Shown here one piece after another: positions 18,762 to 28,755 of a stretch of 64,000 nucleotides of DNA. The DNA comes from Thecamonas trahens ATCC 50062. Its lineage: Eukaryota > Apusozoa > Apusomonadida > Apusomonadidae. The stretch lies in assembly GCF_000142905.1 (NCBI RefSeq), contig NW_013657650.1, positions 25,951 to 89,950 of the forward strand, given 5' to 3'. The position numbers and the translations under genes were made by a program. Below the pieces are notes generated by a model. That model was given only the letters and a program-made list of their open reading frames with translations, was not told the origin of the DNA and did no database searches. Within the stretch, counting starts at the first letter, position 1. Every line of letters begins with the position of its first letter.

Positions 18762-19937
18762 ATGTCTCGTAACCGTCGTCGTCGCTGTGTGGCTTGCTCG
18801 CGGGCTGTGGCGCCCGAGGGCTTTGCCAAGGACATGCTCCTTGCCGAAGCCGATGTCCGTGTCTGTCTCAAGTGCCAGGGGCAGGGCCAGGGGCAGGGCC
18901 AGGGCCAGGGTCAGGGGCAGGGCCAGGGGCAGGGCCAGGGGCAGGGACAAGGCATGGGGGCGGGTATGGGCCAGATGGCTACGCGCGGATCGGTGGAGGA
19001 GCACGAGGCGGCTACCATGCGGGCGCAACAGGAGGCTGACTATCAGGCGGCGGCTCGGGCGCAGCAGCAGGCCGATTACGAGGCGGCGGTGGCGGCAGAG
19101 GCGCAGGCGGCGGCTCGGGCACAGCAGCAGGCCGATTACGAGGCGGCGGTGGCGGCAGAGGCGCAGGCGGCGGCTAGGGCGCAGAAGCAGGCCGATTACG
19201 AGGCGGCAGAGGCGGCGGCAATGGCAGAGGCCGAGGTGGCCGGACGGGCAGCAGCGATGGCCCGGGCACAGGCCGAGGCCGAGGCCGAGGCGCAGGCGCA
19301 GGCGCAGGCGCAGGCGCAGGCCGGCGCAGGCGCAGGCGCAGGGCCTGGGGCTGGCGCGGGAGGCTCTCTGGTGGAGGCGCAGGAGGAGACGACGATGATG
19401 CGGTTCCCAGGGATGCAGACCGCGTTTGCGGCGCGCGCCGAGGCCGATCCACAGCTGTCCGAGGCGAGCAAGACCATTGCCGCCAACACGTTTGTGACGG
19501 GCTACGAGCAGAGCGCCGACGGGCGGTTCCGGATCGAGTTTACCACCTTTGGGCGCGGCGACAAGGCGGTGCAGTTTGACGCTGGTTGGGTGCCGATGCC
19601 ATGGGAGGAGGCCAGCGAGGTGCTTCCGGACCCGTCTGCACTCCAGGGCCGCGTGGTGCGGGTCCGGCCGAACCCGGCCATTCCCTTCCGCCCGGTCTTT
19701 GGCACGCTGATGGACAGCAAAGACGCGTGGGCGGTGCCCGCGCCCGAGGGCGCGTGGGGCCTCATCCTCGCCACGCTCGACCTGGAGGGTCTCGTCGCAC
19801 CCGAAGACCTCGTCCAGTTTGTGGCCTTCCTCAACGACTTTCCGGTCCGCGGCTTTGTCTCGCTCGACGACATCGCGCCGTTCCTCTCCGAGCACGAGCA
19901 CATGGCTGTTGTCCAGCAGCTCCAAGGCCCACAGTAG
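18762..19937 (+). CDS. Repeat-rich protein with zinc-ribbon-like N-terminus
   Basis: A 391-residue protein I do not recognise. A basic start (MSRNRRRRCVAC) supplies a C-x-x-C pair, and a second pair (CLKC) 30 residues later could complete a zinc ribbon. A (GQ)n tract of about 28 residues follows. Next is an Ala/Gln/Asp-rich helical segment with three near-identical 20-residue repeats (core QADYEAAVAAEAQAAARAQ) and an (AQ)n tract. The last 180 residues are ordinary, mixed sequence and look like a folded domain of unknown type (block FRIEFTTFGRGDKAVQFDAG; FPVRGFVSLDDIAPFL). The frame is open three codons upstream through a TTG, but the ATG is preferred. Confidence 0.65.
   Translation: MSRNRRRRCVACSRAVAPEGFAKDMLLAEADVRVCLKCQGQGQGQGQGQGQGQGQGQGQGQGQGMGAGMGQMATRGSVEEHEAATMRAQQEADYQAAARAQQQADYEAAVAAEAQAAARAQQQADYEAAVAAEAQAAARAQKQADYEAAEAAAMAEAEVAGRAAAMARAQAEAEAEAQAQAQAQAQAGAGAGAGPGAGAGGSLVEAQEETTMMRFPGMQTAFAARAEADPQLSEASKTIAANTFVTGYEQSADGRFRIEFTTFGRGDKAVQFDAGWVPMPWEEASEVLPDPSALQGRVVRVRPNPAIPFRPVFGTLMDSKDAWAVPAPEGAWGLILATLDLEGLVAPEDLVQFVAFLNDFPVRGFVSLDDIAPFLSEHEHMAVVQQLQGPQ
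18869..18953 (+). repeat. GGGCAG/GGCCAG hexamer array
   Basis: About 14 copies of a 6-bp unit (CAGGGG/CAGGGC variants) in frame, encoding the Gly-Gln tract of the surrounding gene. Confidence 0.9.
19035..19205 (+). repeat. 60-bp in-frame tandem repeat, about three copies
   Basis: Successive 60-bp units are nearly identical, each encoding 20 residues with core QADYEAAVAAEA. The near-absence of synonymous differences implies recent duplication or conversion. Confidence 0.9.
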
Positions 19938-20044
19938 CCGCTGCAGGCGGTCCTCGCGCACGTCGGCCAGGCACCGCGCCACGGCTTTGGGAGCAAGTAA
20001 ACCGGCAGATGTCGCCACACACACTCGACTCGCCAGAGTGAGCC

Positions 20045-21203
20045 ATGTGGACAGCGAGTGAGCAGCTGGCCCAGTACCAGCCGGCTGTGGTCTGGTTGCT
20101 GTATGTCTGCGGCATGCTCGTCATTCCGCTCCACGTGTGGTACCCGTGGCTGGCAGAGCATGTCCAGCGCGGGTACGACGGACCGCCGTGGTTTGCCATT
20201 GCCCTCGTCGCCCTCTGGCTCCCCGCCATTGTCTCGCTGGTGGCCATGCGCGCAGGTACGGATGGATGGGGGGGGAGGGGTACGGACTCATCGGGAAAGG
20301 GACGGCTGACCGTGGGCGTGATGGCGATCTCATCTGATGCGATGCTGTGCTGTGACCCCGACGCGACGGATGCCGTGACGGGTGCTGTGCCGGATGTGGT
20401 GGTGGCTGCTGTGGCGGACACTGCTGTGTTGAAACGCGTGACGGATCCCGTGGCGGATCCCGTGGTGGATCCCTGCCATCGCCGCCTCTGCCACCATCGC
20501 CGTATCAGTCATCCTCACCGACCCGGGCTACCCGCCACCCAACTACAAGCAATCTTCCAAACGATGCTCACGCTGCAAGGTGGGCAAACCGCCACGATCG
20601 CACCACTGCTCGACGTGCAACCGATGCGTGCTGATGATGGATCACCACTGCGGCTGGCTTGGAGTATGCATCGGTCACGCAAACCGCAAGGCCTTTGCGC
20701 AGATGCTGGTGTGGATGCTGGCTGCCATCTCCATCCTTGTCGCCGTCTCGTGGCTCCGCGTCTACACTTGGCTCATTGTCCGCCTAGGCGACTACCGTGA
20801 TGCCCCGGCCTGGCACCGCGCCGTCGACTTGCGGATTCTGCCATCACAGACCGGCTCGGCCGAGCTGGCTCTCCTTGCGCTCGCCGCCACCGTCTACCCG
20901 CTGGCCGCGCTTGGCATCGCCTTGCTCCTCACCGCCCAGCTCCGCAACATGTGGCGGGGCGTGACTCAGATCGAGTCGTGGGAGCTGGCTGCAGCCACTG
21001 AGGCTGCCGCAGCCATGCCGGGCTGCCCTACGCCTTACTTTCCTTACGCTGCGCCGTCGGGCATGGCCAATCTGCGCGCCGTGCTTGGCCCGCTCCCGCT
21101 CTTCTTCCCCATCCATCTCTCGGCCCCAGTCTACGGCTCTGGCGTCGTCTTTACCAAGCATCCGCCACCATCGCCCACACACGCCGACATGTACACCATG
21201 TAG
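20045..21203 (+). CDS. DHHC-type protein S-palmitoyltransferase (two exons)
   Basis: Exons 20045-20255 and 20509-21203 give a 301-residue zDHHC palmitoyltransferase that attaches palmitate to cysteines of membrane-associated proteins. Two helices in exon 1 (WLLYVCGMLVIPL; WFAIALVALWLPAIV) are followed by ILTDPGY, then the Cys-rich domain with CSRCKVGKPPRSHHCSTCNR and catalytic DHHC in MDHHCGWLGVCIGHANR. Two further helices follow, giving the usual four-helix topology with the active site in the cytosol. The normal DHHCPW proline is Gly here. The exon join was worked out from frame and splice sites: it creates A-VILTDPGY, exactly the family's pre-CRD motif. Confidence 0.9.
20256..20508 (+). 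other. Intron of the DHHC gene
   Basis: A 253-bp phase-1 GT-AG intron with donor CAG/GTACGG and acceptor ATCAG/TC. Removing it joins the second helix region to the DPG motif in frame. The donor resembles the one in the integrin-beta gene (GTACGT). It contains short direct repeats of a GTGACGGAT / GTGGCGGAT / GTGGTGGAT type near 20430-20475. Confidence 0.85.
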
Positions 21204-21228
21204 CTAGTCGCCCCCCTCCCCCCTTTCT

Positions 21229-21651
21229 CTACAAATTCGGCGCCTCATAGCCCGGAATGACATCGGCGCCGTCCGAGTTCTTGATCAGCGCCGTCTGCGC
21301 GTCGCCACTCGGCGCGTCCTCCAGCTGCAGCGGCAGTGCTGGCGACGTGTCATGGACAAGGACCCAATACATGCAGCCTGCAAACGGAAAGAGGAGCATA
21401 CTCACCAGAAACACGATACACACAGCCTTGCCTGCGTTGCTTCCGGCCTTGACTGCCCCCACCGCAAAGCCGACCATAGCTCCCACGTAGAGGCACGCCA
21501 TCGCTCCAGCCCCCGCCACCATGGCCCTGCTCACCTCTTGACTTCCACTTGCCAGTCCTTGTCGCGCATCGACGGGCGACCGCTGCGCCGCCTCGACCTC
21601 GCCCATGAACGCATGCGTATCATACACCGAGCTCCGTCCTGACACCGACAT
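21229..21651 (-). CDS. Small two-helix membrane protein
   Basis: A 140-residue protein not assigned to a family. After a polar N-terminus there are two hydrophobic segments, about residues 46-68 (AMACLYVGAMVGFAVGAV) and 75-97 (AVCIVFLVSMLLFPFAGCMY), then a polar acidic tail. Both ends are predicted on the same side of the membrane. The layout recalls short CD225/dispanin-like or PMP3-like proteins, but no diagnostic motif was found. The ATG at 21651 is chosen over one 14 codons upstream because the extra part adds only Thr/Ile-rich sequence. Its stop is 25 bp from that of the convergent DHHC gene. Confidence 0.6.
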   Translation of the reverse strand: MSVSGRSSVYDTHAFMGEVEAAQRSPVDARQGLASGSQEVSRAMVAGAGAMACLYVGAMVGFAVGAVKAGSNAGKAVCIVFLVSMLLFPFAGCMYWVLVHDTSPALPLQLEDAPSGDAQTALIKNSDGADVIPGYEAPNL

Positions 21652-22104
21652 GCTTTCGCTGATAGCGATAGTTGTCGTCAGAGTGATGTCCACCGCACGT
21701 TCGTCTCAGGAGCAAGTACTCTGTCCACGCTGCGGCGATGTTGTTGCCACGATGCCCGATGCGATGCTGTTGATGTCGATGACGGCTCGAAGTCTGCCAA
21801 TTGATCAATGGCCAACGTTCCAACAATCGATGACCCTCGCCAGCCAACCACCTTCTCAATCCTCGCCTGCGGTAGACACACGGACGCCACAACAACACCA
21901 CTTGCTACAGATACCAGCCACCACACACCTCGTGCGCTTGTCGAGTTGGGTGCGTGCAAATGGGAGAGGTGCCCCAAACAAGCACGCGCCACCTCCGCCC
22001 TCTCGCCGCGCTTGCCAAACAGGGTCCCTCTCTGTCCCGTCTCGCTTTCCTCCATTTGTTCCGACTGTGGCCATTTGTTCCGATCAGCAGCAGCGTCTAC
22101 GGCT
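21652..22104. other. Intergenic region, nothing recognised
   Basis: Lies upstream of the small two-helix membrane protein gene and downstream of the ankyrin-like fragment. Overlapping open frames on both strands show no protein-like pattern. It probably holds the promoter of the small gene. Confidence 0.4.
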
Positions 22105-22938
22105 CTACGACGACGAACTCCTGGCTGAAGACGGGCGTGTCGATCGCGACGATATGCCGCTGCTGGACGACGAGCCGAGCAGCGAGGTGGTTGATGACAT
22201 GGTCGAGGACTCTGGCGAGCGGCGTGTGACCGAGCCTGCGTCACCAAACGCGTCGCGCGAGTACCGCCCGCCGCGGACACTTAACCCAGTCGCCTCCGAC
22301 TTTTCCAGCAGCGCGTAGTTGGACCAGTTTGCGAGCGCCGTGGCAATCGGCGATGGGAACTCGGCCGTCTCGCCACCGGGCTTGCCTGTCGCCAGCACCA
22401 GTGGCGTCCCGGTCAGCGACTCCTTGAGCACGTAGGTACCGTAGATCGGCGACGACGCGCCGCCTGTCCACAGCCAGGCACCTTTGCGCGACGGCGATGC
22501 GCCGGCGCCGAGCAGCAGCAGCACCATGTCCCGCGATTCGCGAAGAACCGCCAAATGCAACAGCGTGCCTGAGATGAGGAACTTCTGCTCCGAGAACCGC
22601 CAGTCGTGGGCACCCGTGCCGCCGCGGGAACCCGTGCCCTGGCGGCGTCCTCCCGCCGTGACGGATACACATCAAAGGCTGTCGACTGCGTATGAGCCGA
22701 CATGTGCTGGTAGCCACCAGTGGCGGTGTGCAGGATCTCGACGTGCTTCCATCCATCGGTAGCCGTCGTCACATACCGCTCCCGTCCACGGAGCCTTCCG
22801 CGCGTCACTGCTCTCCGCTCGTACTCTGACGAGAACTGCAGGGCGGCCGAGGCCGAGACAGCCCGACCGCCGCGGGCCAGGATGGCTGCAGCCCGCTCTA
22901 CATCGCCTCGGTTCACCGCGTCTTCCAGATCGCCTTGA
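22105..22938 (-). CDS. Ankyrin-like fragment lacking a start, frame broken near 22640
   Basis: About 275 residues with ankyrin character: an opening EDAVNRGDVERAAAILARGG, then a non-repeat middle (TTATDGWKHVEILHTATGG), then GTLLHLAVLRESRDMVLLL and TGTPLVLATGKPGGE, ending in a Ser-rich tail. The N-terminal and C-terminal halves are in different frames; one extra G in the GGG at about 22640 joins them smoothly (REDAARGTGSRGG, then AHDWRFSEQKF). No ATG is available upstream in this frame, and its first codons overlap, in another frame, the last codons of the integrin-alpha-like gene. Either the 5' exon is missing from the assembly here or the fragment is the tail of that gene. Function unknown. 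Confidence 0.5.
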
Positions 22939-25900
22939 CGTTGTCCGAGAGCAGCTGCTCCGTCCGCGAGTTGGTGATGTTGACGTTGAAGACCCGCGTG
23001 CCGAGGAAAGTCGGCGTGAAGAGGAGCGTCGGGACGAGGCGACCACGGTCGACAAGCTCCGCACGGAGCGTGCAGGTCACCACGCGCACCGCCGGCTTGT
23101 CCACGCACGAGCCTTCGAGCAGGACCGCCGAGACGTAGGTCACATCCTCGGGGTACTCCACGTTGAGCACCAAGTCCTTCGCCGGGTTCCGCCCGCCATT
23201 GACCACCACGTCGCCACGGATCTCCATCGTTCCACCGCGCGGCGACGGGACAGGGCCGTACGACGTGGCGAGCGCCACGTTGGTCGTCTTGTCCAGCAGC
23301 TCCGAGCCAAACACCACGTTGTTCGAGGTGTCAAAGTCGGGAATGCCGGTGTTTGTCACCGCAACTTGTGCGCGGATGGTGTCCGCCGCCGTGAACGGCG
23401 CCTCGACGAGAACATCGATGCTCATCTCTCCGCCGGCCAGAATCTGCGGCCACGTGCACGTCACGTTGGCGGCGGCGCCCGACACCACACACGTCACGCC
23501 GTTGGCCGACTGCGCCGTGAGGCCAGTCGGCGGCACGCCGTACACGGCCGGGATATGGAAGACCGTCGTTGCACCTGCCGGAATGTCGGACGCCGACGAG
23601 CCGGCCTTGAGGCCGATCGACCAGCGGACAGGCACCTCGGGAATCATGTACAGCGGGCGGTTGTTGCCGTCGAGCAGCCGCGACGGCGGCTGCAGCGAGA
23701 CACCGGCGTCGACCGCAAAGTACGAGTTGACCACAACAGCTGCATTGTTGTCGTGCAGGTTCTCCTCGAGCTCAAGCGTCGTCTGCGTCGTGTTCATCAG
23801 CACCGGAATCGGCGCGTCGGACGAAGACATCGTCTTGAACCGGTAAAAGACCGACCGCGCTTCGAACCGAGGCGCGTCAAACTTGCACGAGACCACATAG
23901 TTGGCCTGGTCCCACACGCACGCCGGTGAGAACGAGGACGGCTGCGGCGCAGAGAGGAGGTACTGGATGCCAGTAGGCACCGTCAGGTTCGCCTCTACTC
24001 CAGCACACACCACCCGGCCGATGTTCTGGAACGTCGCAACCAGATTGAGGCCCTCCGAGCCGGCAACCACAGACGTCGGCGACGCAATGAGGTTGACCAC
24101 AAGGTCGCACGTCTGCGTCACGTTGTATGCCTTGGTCACCGCCACATCGTTGGCCGAGTTCGAGTCGTCCGAGTCGGTCGTCACGGTAAAGGTCTGCACG
24201 TACTGGTTGTTGGTCACCAGCGACGTGATGCCGTCGAGGACCTGAAGCGTGTACGTGACGTTAAACTCCTCGCCGGACCGGAGCCGCGGAATGGTGCACG
24301 TCGACGCGCCGCCGCATGCCACGGTGTGGGTCGGCGACGTGTCCTGGGCCACCACCGAGTCGTAGAAAAACGCCGACGTCGGCATGTTCGACGACAGCTG
24401 CACGTTGTACGCCGTCACCATCGCAGGTGCCGCGCGGACAACAACGACATACTCGATAAAGCCATCGAGGATGACAGAATTCGCCTCGGGCGGCTCCGAC
24501 ACAATCTGCACCGAGATGTCGACCGGCGCCGTGAGGCTAAACGAGTCCGAGCCGGTGGCGCCGTCCTCGTCCACCTCATCGGCGACAACCGAAAAGGTCA
24601 CCGTCCGGGCCACGTTGGGCGTGTCGACGGTCGTCGAGAACGTGTACGTGATCGTGCTGGGCGTGGGGCTGACCGGAATCGCGTTGAGCGGGCAGGTTGA
24701 GACCATAAACGTAGGCGCACCAGACTTGGGCGCCAGCGTGCACGCGCCGGCGAGGAGCGCGCCCGACGGTGCATTGAGCGAGAGGCCCTCGGCGGTCTCA
24801 AACTCAAACGTGGCGACGCCGTTGTTAGCCACCGAAGCGCCGTTGTTGCGGAAGGAGGCCGTGACCGTCACCTGCGCCGGAACGGCAACAGACGCAACCG
24901 GAGCGACGACCGAGGTCACCTCCAGGTCGGCCATCGGCAGGCCGCGGAGCATGATGACACGGCCGACAGCCTGGGTAGCCATGCCCGACGCGTACCAGAA
25001 CGGATGCGAGACAATGAGGTCGTTCCACGAGTCACCGTCAATGTCGACAGCCGAGACCATGGCACGACCAAACATGCCGTTCTCTTCAGGCATGGTGATG
25101 GCCTGCGCCGGCGTGGCGCCAAGGAAGCCGGTCACCGAGTCGCAGCCGCGGAACACGTAGACCGCGCCCTCGACGTTGTCGCCGGTGTTCGGCGCACCGA
25201 TGACCACGTCCGGGCACCCGTCTCGGTTGAGGTCACCAGCAGGCGCAATCGCCTCTCCAAACTGGCCGTAGATGGCCGGGCCGGCCACCATCTGCGCAGC
25301 AGTCGTCGACGAAAGACCCGAAGCCGAGCCCGCGTACACGTACACGGCGCCGTCGTTGCCAGCGTTGACCTGGCGGAACGGCGCGCCCACAAGCAGGTCC
25401 ATGAACCCATCACCGTTGACGTCGGCTGCGGCGAGGCCGCGGCCAAAGCCCGAGTTAAACGACGGGCCAGTGACAGCCCAGCCGGGCGTGGTCGACATCG
25501 TGGTGCCGGTCGTGCCGGGATAGACCAGGACGCGCCCGGTGTACCCGATGCCGCCCGACTGCTGCGTGTCCGAGTGGCGCGGCGCGGCAACAACAAGGTC
25601 GACACGGCCGTCACCGTTGAGCAGGTCAGCACGGGCATAGAGCCGGTTGCCAAACATGCCAAAGCCTTCGGCACCACGACGCGAAGACTGCGGGTTCTGC
25701 AGCCGCGTGTCATCAACAGTCGTACCAAAGTTGGACCGCGGGTTGTTGTAGATGTAGACGTAGCCCTCGCCACCGTACGGGGAGCCAAGGAGGTGGCGGC
25801 CGACAGCGACGCCGCCGGACCCGGTCAGCGTCGCACCGATGGCCACCGCGGAACCGATCTGCCCAGCGTTGTTCCAGCCCAGGCGGTCGCTCATCGGGTT

Positions 25901-28117
25901 CTCCTGGGCGTTGCGCCAGCGGCAGCCACCGGCACCCGAGCACGCCGAGCACGTCCGGGTGTGGGTGATCGTCGTTGTGTTGATTGTCCGCTCAAGCGTG
26001 GCCGTGTAGACCGAGCCGGTCGACGGCCGCGGGAGCGTCGAGTCGGGCGCCGAGACCTCGCCGTTGACAATGCCCAGCCAATGGCCCGAGACCGGGTCGC
26101 GGACGCGCAGAGCGTCCGAGGCATCGTTGACCCGCTCGACAACCGAAAAGTCCCATGAGGCGTAGAGCGTCGGCGACGGCGCCGGCGCGCACCCGATCGA
26201 GTCGGCAATCTGCGTCGCAGACCGGAACTCGTTCCACATGCGGACAAGCGAGATCTCAGAGTCCTCCAGCGAGTTGGAAGCCGAAGTGTAGCGGTAGCGG
26301 TAGCCGTTGTTAAGCCGGCCGGCGACAAGGAACGAGCCAACGCCACCGAGCGAGCCGGTTGTCGTCGTGCCTGACGCAACCTGTGCGCCATCAACGTACA
26401 CAATGGTCTGGCCTGACGAAGCGGTCCGCCACGTCACCGCAATGTGATGCCACATGCCGTCGGCGACGTTAGCACCAGTGTTGAGGTTGGAGCCGCGGAA
26501 GCGAGCCCTAAGCGCGTTGGGGTCGTACAGCCGGAACGCGTCCGAGTGCGACGACGAAGCGTAGTGCGCGAGCGAGCCGACCGTGTCGGTTCCACGGTAG
26601 AAGAGCTCAAAGGTGAGCGTGGAGGTCGGCCATCCGGCGCCGACCTCGGTGTGCCACAGGAAGCCCGAACCAAAGGTCACGTCGTCAAAGCGGATGAACT
26701 GGCCGACGTGCCAATGGCAGCCCGACGAGGGGATGCCGATCGAGGTCACGGCAATCGACTCGGAGATGAGCGTCTCGACGCGGGTCTCGACTGAGGTCGT
26801 CTCGGAAATTGTCTCGCGGTAGACGCCCGAGACGGTGCCGAGCGACTGCGGGATCCCGGTGTCGAGACGAACGCCCCAACCCGGGTACGAGACCGGCGAC
26901 GAAATGACCGTGTCGACCACGGTAGAGTCGACGCAGCTCGCCTTGCACGAAGTTGAGCAGTGGTCGTCGCGGTAGAGGAAAGCCTCGCCACGGTAGCCGT
27001 TGTCGTTCGAGCCACCGGCCTGCGGCGCGCCGACAACAAGGTCCATGTAGGCATCGCCGTCGGCGTCACCGATGTCGAGCGAGACGCCAAACGAGGCGCG
27101 GATGACCGCGTCCCAGTGGCTGTAAGACGACGGGAGCTCCAGATGACCGTCGGCCACCGTCTCAAACGAGTTGGACGTGCCCATGACAAGCGTGACGCGC
27201 CCGGCGTCAAGTCCACGCCGCGTATCGTACGCCGGCGAGCCGATCGCGAGGTCCATCTCACCGTCGGCGTTGAGGTCTCCCATCGCAAGCGAGTAGCCAA
27301 ACGACTCACGGTGCTGGGTGCCGGTGATCTGCCACGACGGCGTCGACGCAAACGGATCAATGAAAAGCGGGTAGGCGACGCTGCCGGTGGCCGGGAGCGT
27401 CACCTCGTACGCCAACGTAGCGCCGTCGTCTGAGCCCACAAAGCGGGCGGCGAGCGGCGTGCCGTCGGCGTCAAAAGCTACAGGCGCAGAAAGCTCGAGG
27501 AGGACAGCGTCTGCGGCGGAGCGCACGATAAAAGCGCCGGTGTCGGCGTCGACAGAGCTCGACGCCACAGCCTGAGACGTCGTAACGTCAAAGGTGAGCG
27601 AAAAGGTGGTGCCCGGCGCCGAAGGGCCGGTCAGGAGCTTGAGCGAGTGCTCGAGCGCACCGACCTGCTTCGCCGTCTCGAGCCACTGCTCGGCGACGAC
27701 AGAGACCTTGGCCACATCGGGTGCGACCGTGGCGTAGGTGAAGACGTGCGACATGAGCCGCGCGTCGCCGTTGGACCCACCCAGGGCGCACTTGAACGGC
27801 GCGTCCGACGCGCCATGGCCCGGCGAGAGGCGCGCTTGGCGGGTTTGGAGCGAGAGGCGAACGCCCCACGCAGGGGTAGCCGAGTCCAGGGCTGCGGCAA
27901 AAGTCACGGCCGGACCAGCAAGGAAGCCGGTGAGGCGGCCCGCAGCAAGCGGGAAACGCCCAGAAAACTTGGCATCAATATCGCGGTGCGGCGCGACAAC
28001 AGCGGCAGCCTTTCCGGTGGTACCGGGCACACACTGCCGCAGAGGCGACCCAAGGACACCACCCACAACCGTGAGTGCTGCCACAAGGGCCACAAGTTGG
28101 AGCACAACGACCTTCAT
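22913..28117 (-). CDS. Integrin alpha-like subunit with FG-GAP repeats
   Basis: A 1734-residue extracellular protein with a signal peptide (MKVVVLQLVALVAALTVVGG). FG-GAP beta-propeller blades carry Ca2+-loop signatures: GDLNADGEMDLAIGSP, GDADGDAYMDLVVGAP, LLNGDGRVDLVVAAP, ADVNGDGFMDLLVGAP, GDLNRDGCPDVVIGAP and VDIDGDSWNDLIVSHP. A LamG/pentraxin-like module (MWHHIAVTWR, IVYVDGAQVASG) is inserted between blades two and three, about residues 440-660. The second half is four or five beta-sandwich repeats (DLEVTSVVAPVASVAVPAQV; CDLVVNLIASPTSVV), equivalent to integrin thigh/calf modules. No transmembrane helix or GFFKR-like tail follows; the frame stops at KAIWKTR. The ATG at 28117 is used; a longer frame lacks ATG. 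It is divergent to the integrin-beta gene, so a heterodimer partner is likely. Confidence 0.85.
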   Translation of the reverse strand: MKVVVLQLVALVAALTVVGGVLGSPLRQCVPGTTGKAAAVVAPHRDIDAKFSGRFPLAAGRLTGFLAGPAVTFAAALDSATPAWGVRLSLQTRQARLSPGHGASDAPFKCALGGSNGDARLMSHVFTYATVAPDVAKVSVVAEQWLETAKQVGALEHSLKLLTGPSAPGTTFSLTFDVTTSQAVASSSVDADTGAFIVRSAADAVLLELSAPVAFDADGTPLAARFVGSDDGATLAYEVTLPATGSVAYPLFIDPFASTPSWQITGTQHRESFGYSLAMGDLNADGEMDLAIGSPAYDTRRGLDAGRVTLVMGTSNSFETVADGHLELPSSYSHWDAVIRASFGVSLDIGDADGDAYMDLVVGAPQAGGSNDNGYRGEAFLYRDDHCSTSCKASCVDSTVVDTVISSPVSYPGWGVRLDTGIPQSLGTVSGVYRETISETTSVETRVETLISESIAVTSIGIPSSGCHWHVGQFIRFDDVTFGSGFLWHTEVGAGWPTSTLTFELFYRGTDTVGSLAHYASSSHSDAFRLYDPNALRARFRGSNLNTGANVADGMWHHIAVTWRTASSGQTIVYVDGAQVASGTTTTGSLGGVGSFLVAGRLNNGYRYRYTSASNSLEDSEISLVRMWNEFRSATQIADSIGCAPAPSPTLYASWDFSVVERVNDASDALRVRDPVSGHWLGIVNGEVSAPDSTLPRPSTGSVYTATLERTINTTTITHTRTCSACSGAGGCRWRNAQENPMSDRLGWNNAGQIGSAVAIGATLTGSGGVAVGRHLLGSPYGGEGYVYIYNNPRSNFGTTVDDTRLQNPQSSRRGAEGFGMFGNRLYARADLLNGDGRVDLVVAAPRHSDTQQSGGIGYTGRVLVYPGTTGTTMSTTPGWAVTGPSFNSGFGRGLAAADVNGDGFMDLLVGAPFRQVNAGNDGAVYVYAGSASGLSSTTAAQMVAGPAIYGQFGEAIAPAGDLNRDGCPDVVIGAPNTGDNVEGAVYVFRGCDSVTGFLGATPAQAITMPEENGMFGRAMVSAVDIDGDSWNDLIVSHPFWYASGMATQAVGRVIMLRGLPMADLEVTSVVAPVASVAVPAQVTVTASFRNNGASVANNGVATFEFETAEGLSLNAPSGALLAGACTLAPKSGAPTFMVSTCPLNAIPVSPTPSTITYTFSTTVDTPNVARTVTFSVVADEVDEDGATGSDSFSLTAPVDISVQIVSEPPEANSVILDGFIEYVVVVRAAPAMVTAYNVQLSSNMPTSAFFYDSVVAQDTSPTHTVACGGASTCTIPRLRSGEEFNVTYTLQVLDGITSLVTNNQYVQTFTVTTDSDDSNSANDVAVTKAYNVTQTCDLVVNLIASPTSVVAGSEGLNLVATFQNIGRVVCAGVEANLTVPTGIQYLLSAPQPSSFSPACVWDQANYVVSCKFDAPRFEARSVFYRFKTMSSSDAPIPVLMNTTQTTLELEENLHDNNAAVVVNSYFAVDAGVSLQPPSRLLDGNNRPLYMIPEVPVRWSIGLKAGSSASDIPAGATTVFHIPAVYGVPPTGLTAQSANGVTCVVSGAAANVTCTWPQILAGGEMSIDVLVEAPFTAADTIRAQVAVTNTGIPDFDTSNNVVFGSELLDKTTNVALATSYGPVPSPRGGTMEIRGDVVVNGGRNPAKDLVLNVEYPEDVTYVSAVLLEGSCVDKPAVRVVTCTLRAELVDRGRLVPTLLFTPTFLGTRVFNVNITNSRTEQLLSDNVKAIWKTR

Positions 28118-28755
28118 GCCGAGGCTCGAGGTCGAGGACAAGTGGAAGGTGACTCAAGAACAAACGTTAAAACAAGATCAAAGTCGATCAAGTGGCGCGT
28201 TGGAGCCAAACGCGTGCCGAATCGATCAAAAAGTGGGTGTTCCCAGGAACGAAAAAAGCGTTCAAAGGGCCGACGACGAACGAACGGTAAGGCGAGCGCG
28301 GGACGGCTGGGGTTTTTTTGCAAGGAACCGACGAGTTCGGGTGTGGGGCAGAGGAGAGGGGTACGCAGCAAGTGGGAGAATACACAAGCAGCGGAGAAGA
28401 AAGGGGAGGGCGTGTGTTGGCCTTCGACAAAGCCTAGAGAGTGGGTATAGGGTGGGAAGATGGAGGAGGGAGGGGGGGGGAGGGGGGGGGGGGGCGAGGC
28501 GAGGGTGGTGGAAGGTTTTGGGGGGAATGTCGAGTGTCGTTCGCCTAGCATGGCCAATATCGCTGCTGCCTTGCCTCATTTCCCGCAATTGCGTCATCTG
28601 GCCCATTTTGGCCGCCCGACTCCCCCCGTTTCGGGGGAATTATTGGGCGCCTGCTTTTCAACGAAATGCAAACACTTTGATGTCTGATTGGGCAACGTTC
28701 GGAGCGTGTTTGTTCGTTACTGTTGGCAATTGCGAACCTTCCTCTCGCAGCGACC
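28118..28755. promoter_or_regulatory. Shared bidirectional promoter of the integrin pair
   Basis: These 638 bp lie between the start codons of the integrin-alpha-like (leftward) and integrin-beta (rightward) genes, so both promoters must be here. It contains a G-run at about 28468-28494, an ATTGGGC (inverted CCAAT-like) element at about 28645 and another at about 28687, and an ATGCAAA octamer-like word at about 28665. No coding sequence is seen. The arrangement would allow co-regulation of the two subunits. Confidence 0.6.

Noticed and set aside
18279-20024. Minus-strand 580-codon open frame across the zinc-ribbon repeat gene
   Set aside because: Leu/Arg-rich repeats are the antisense of the GQ and Ala/Gln repeats; no domain is visible.
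21605-22318. Plus-strand acidic open frame (LYDDELLAEDG and similar)
   Set aside because: It overlaps the Ser-rich 3' end of the ankyrin-like minus-strand fragment and lacks any domain; a weak alternative only.
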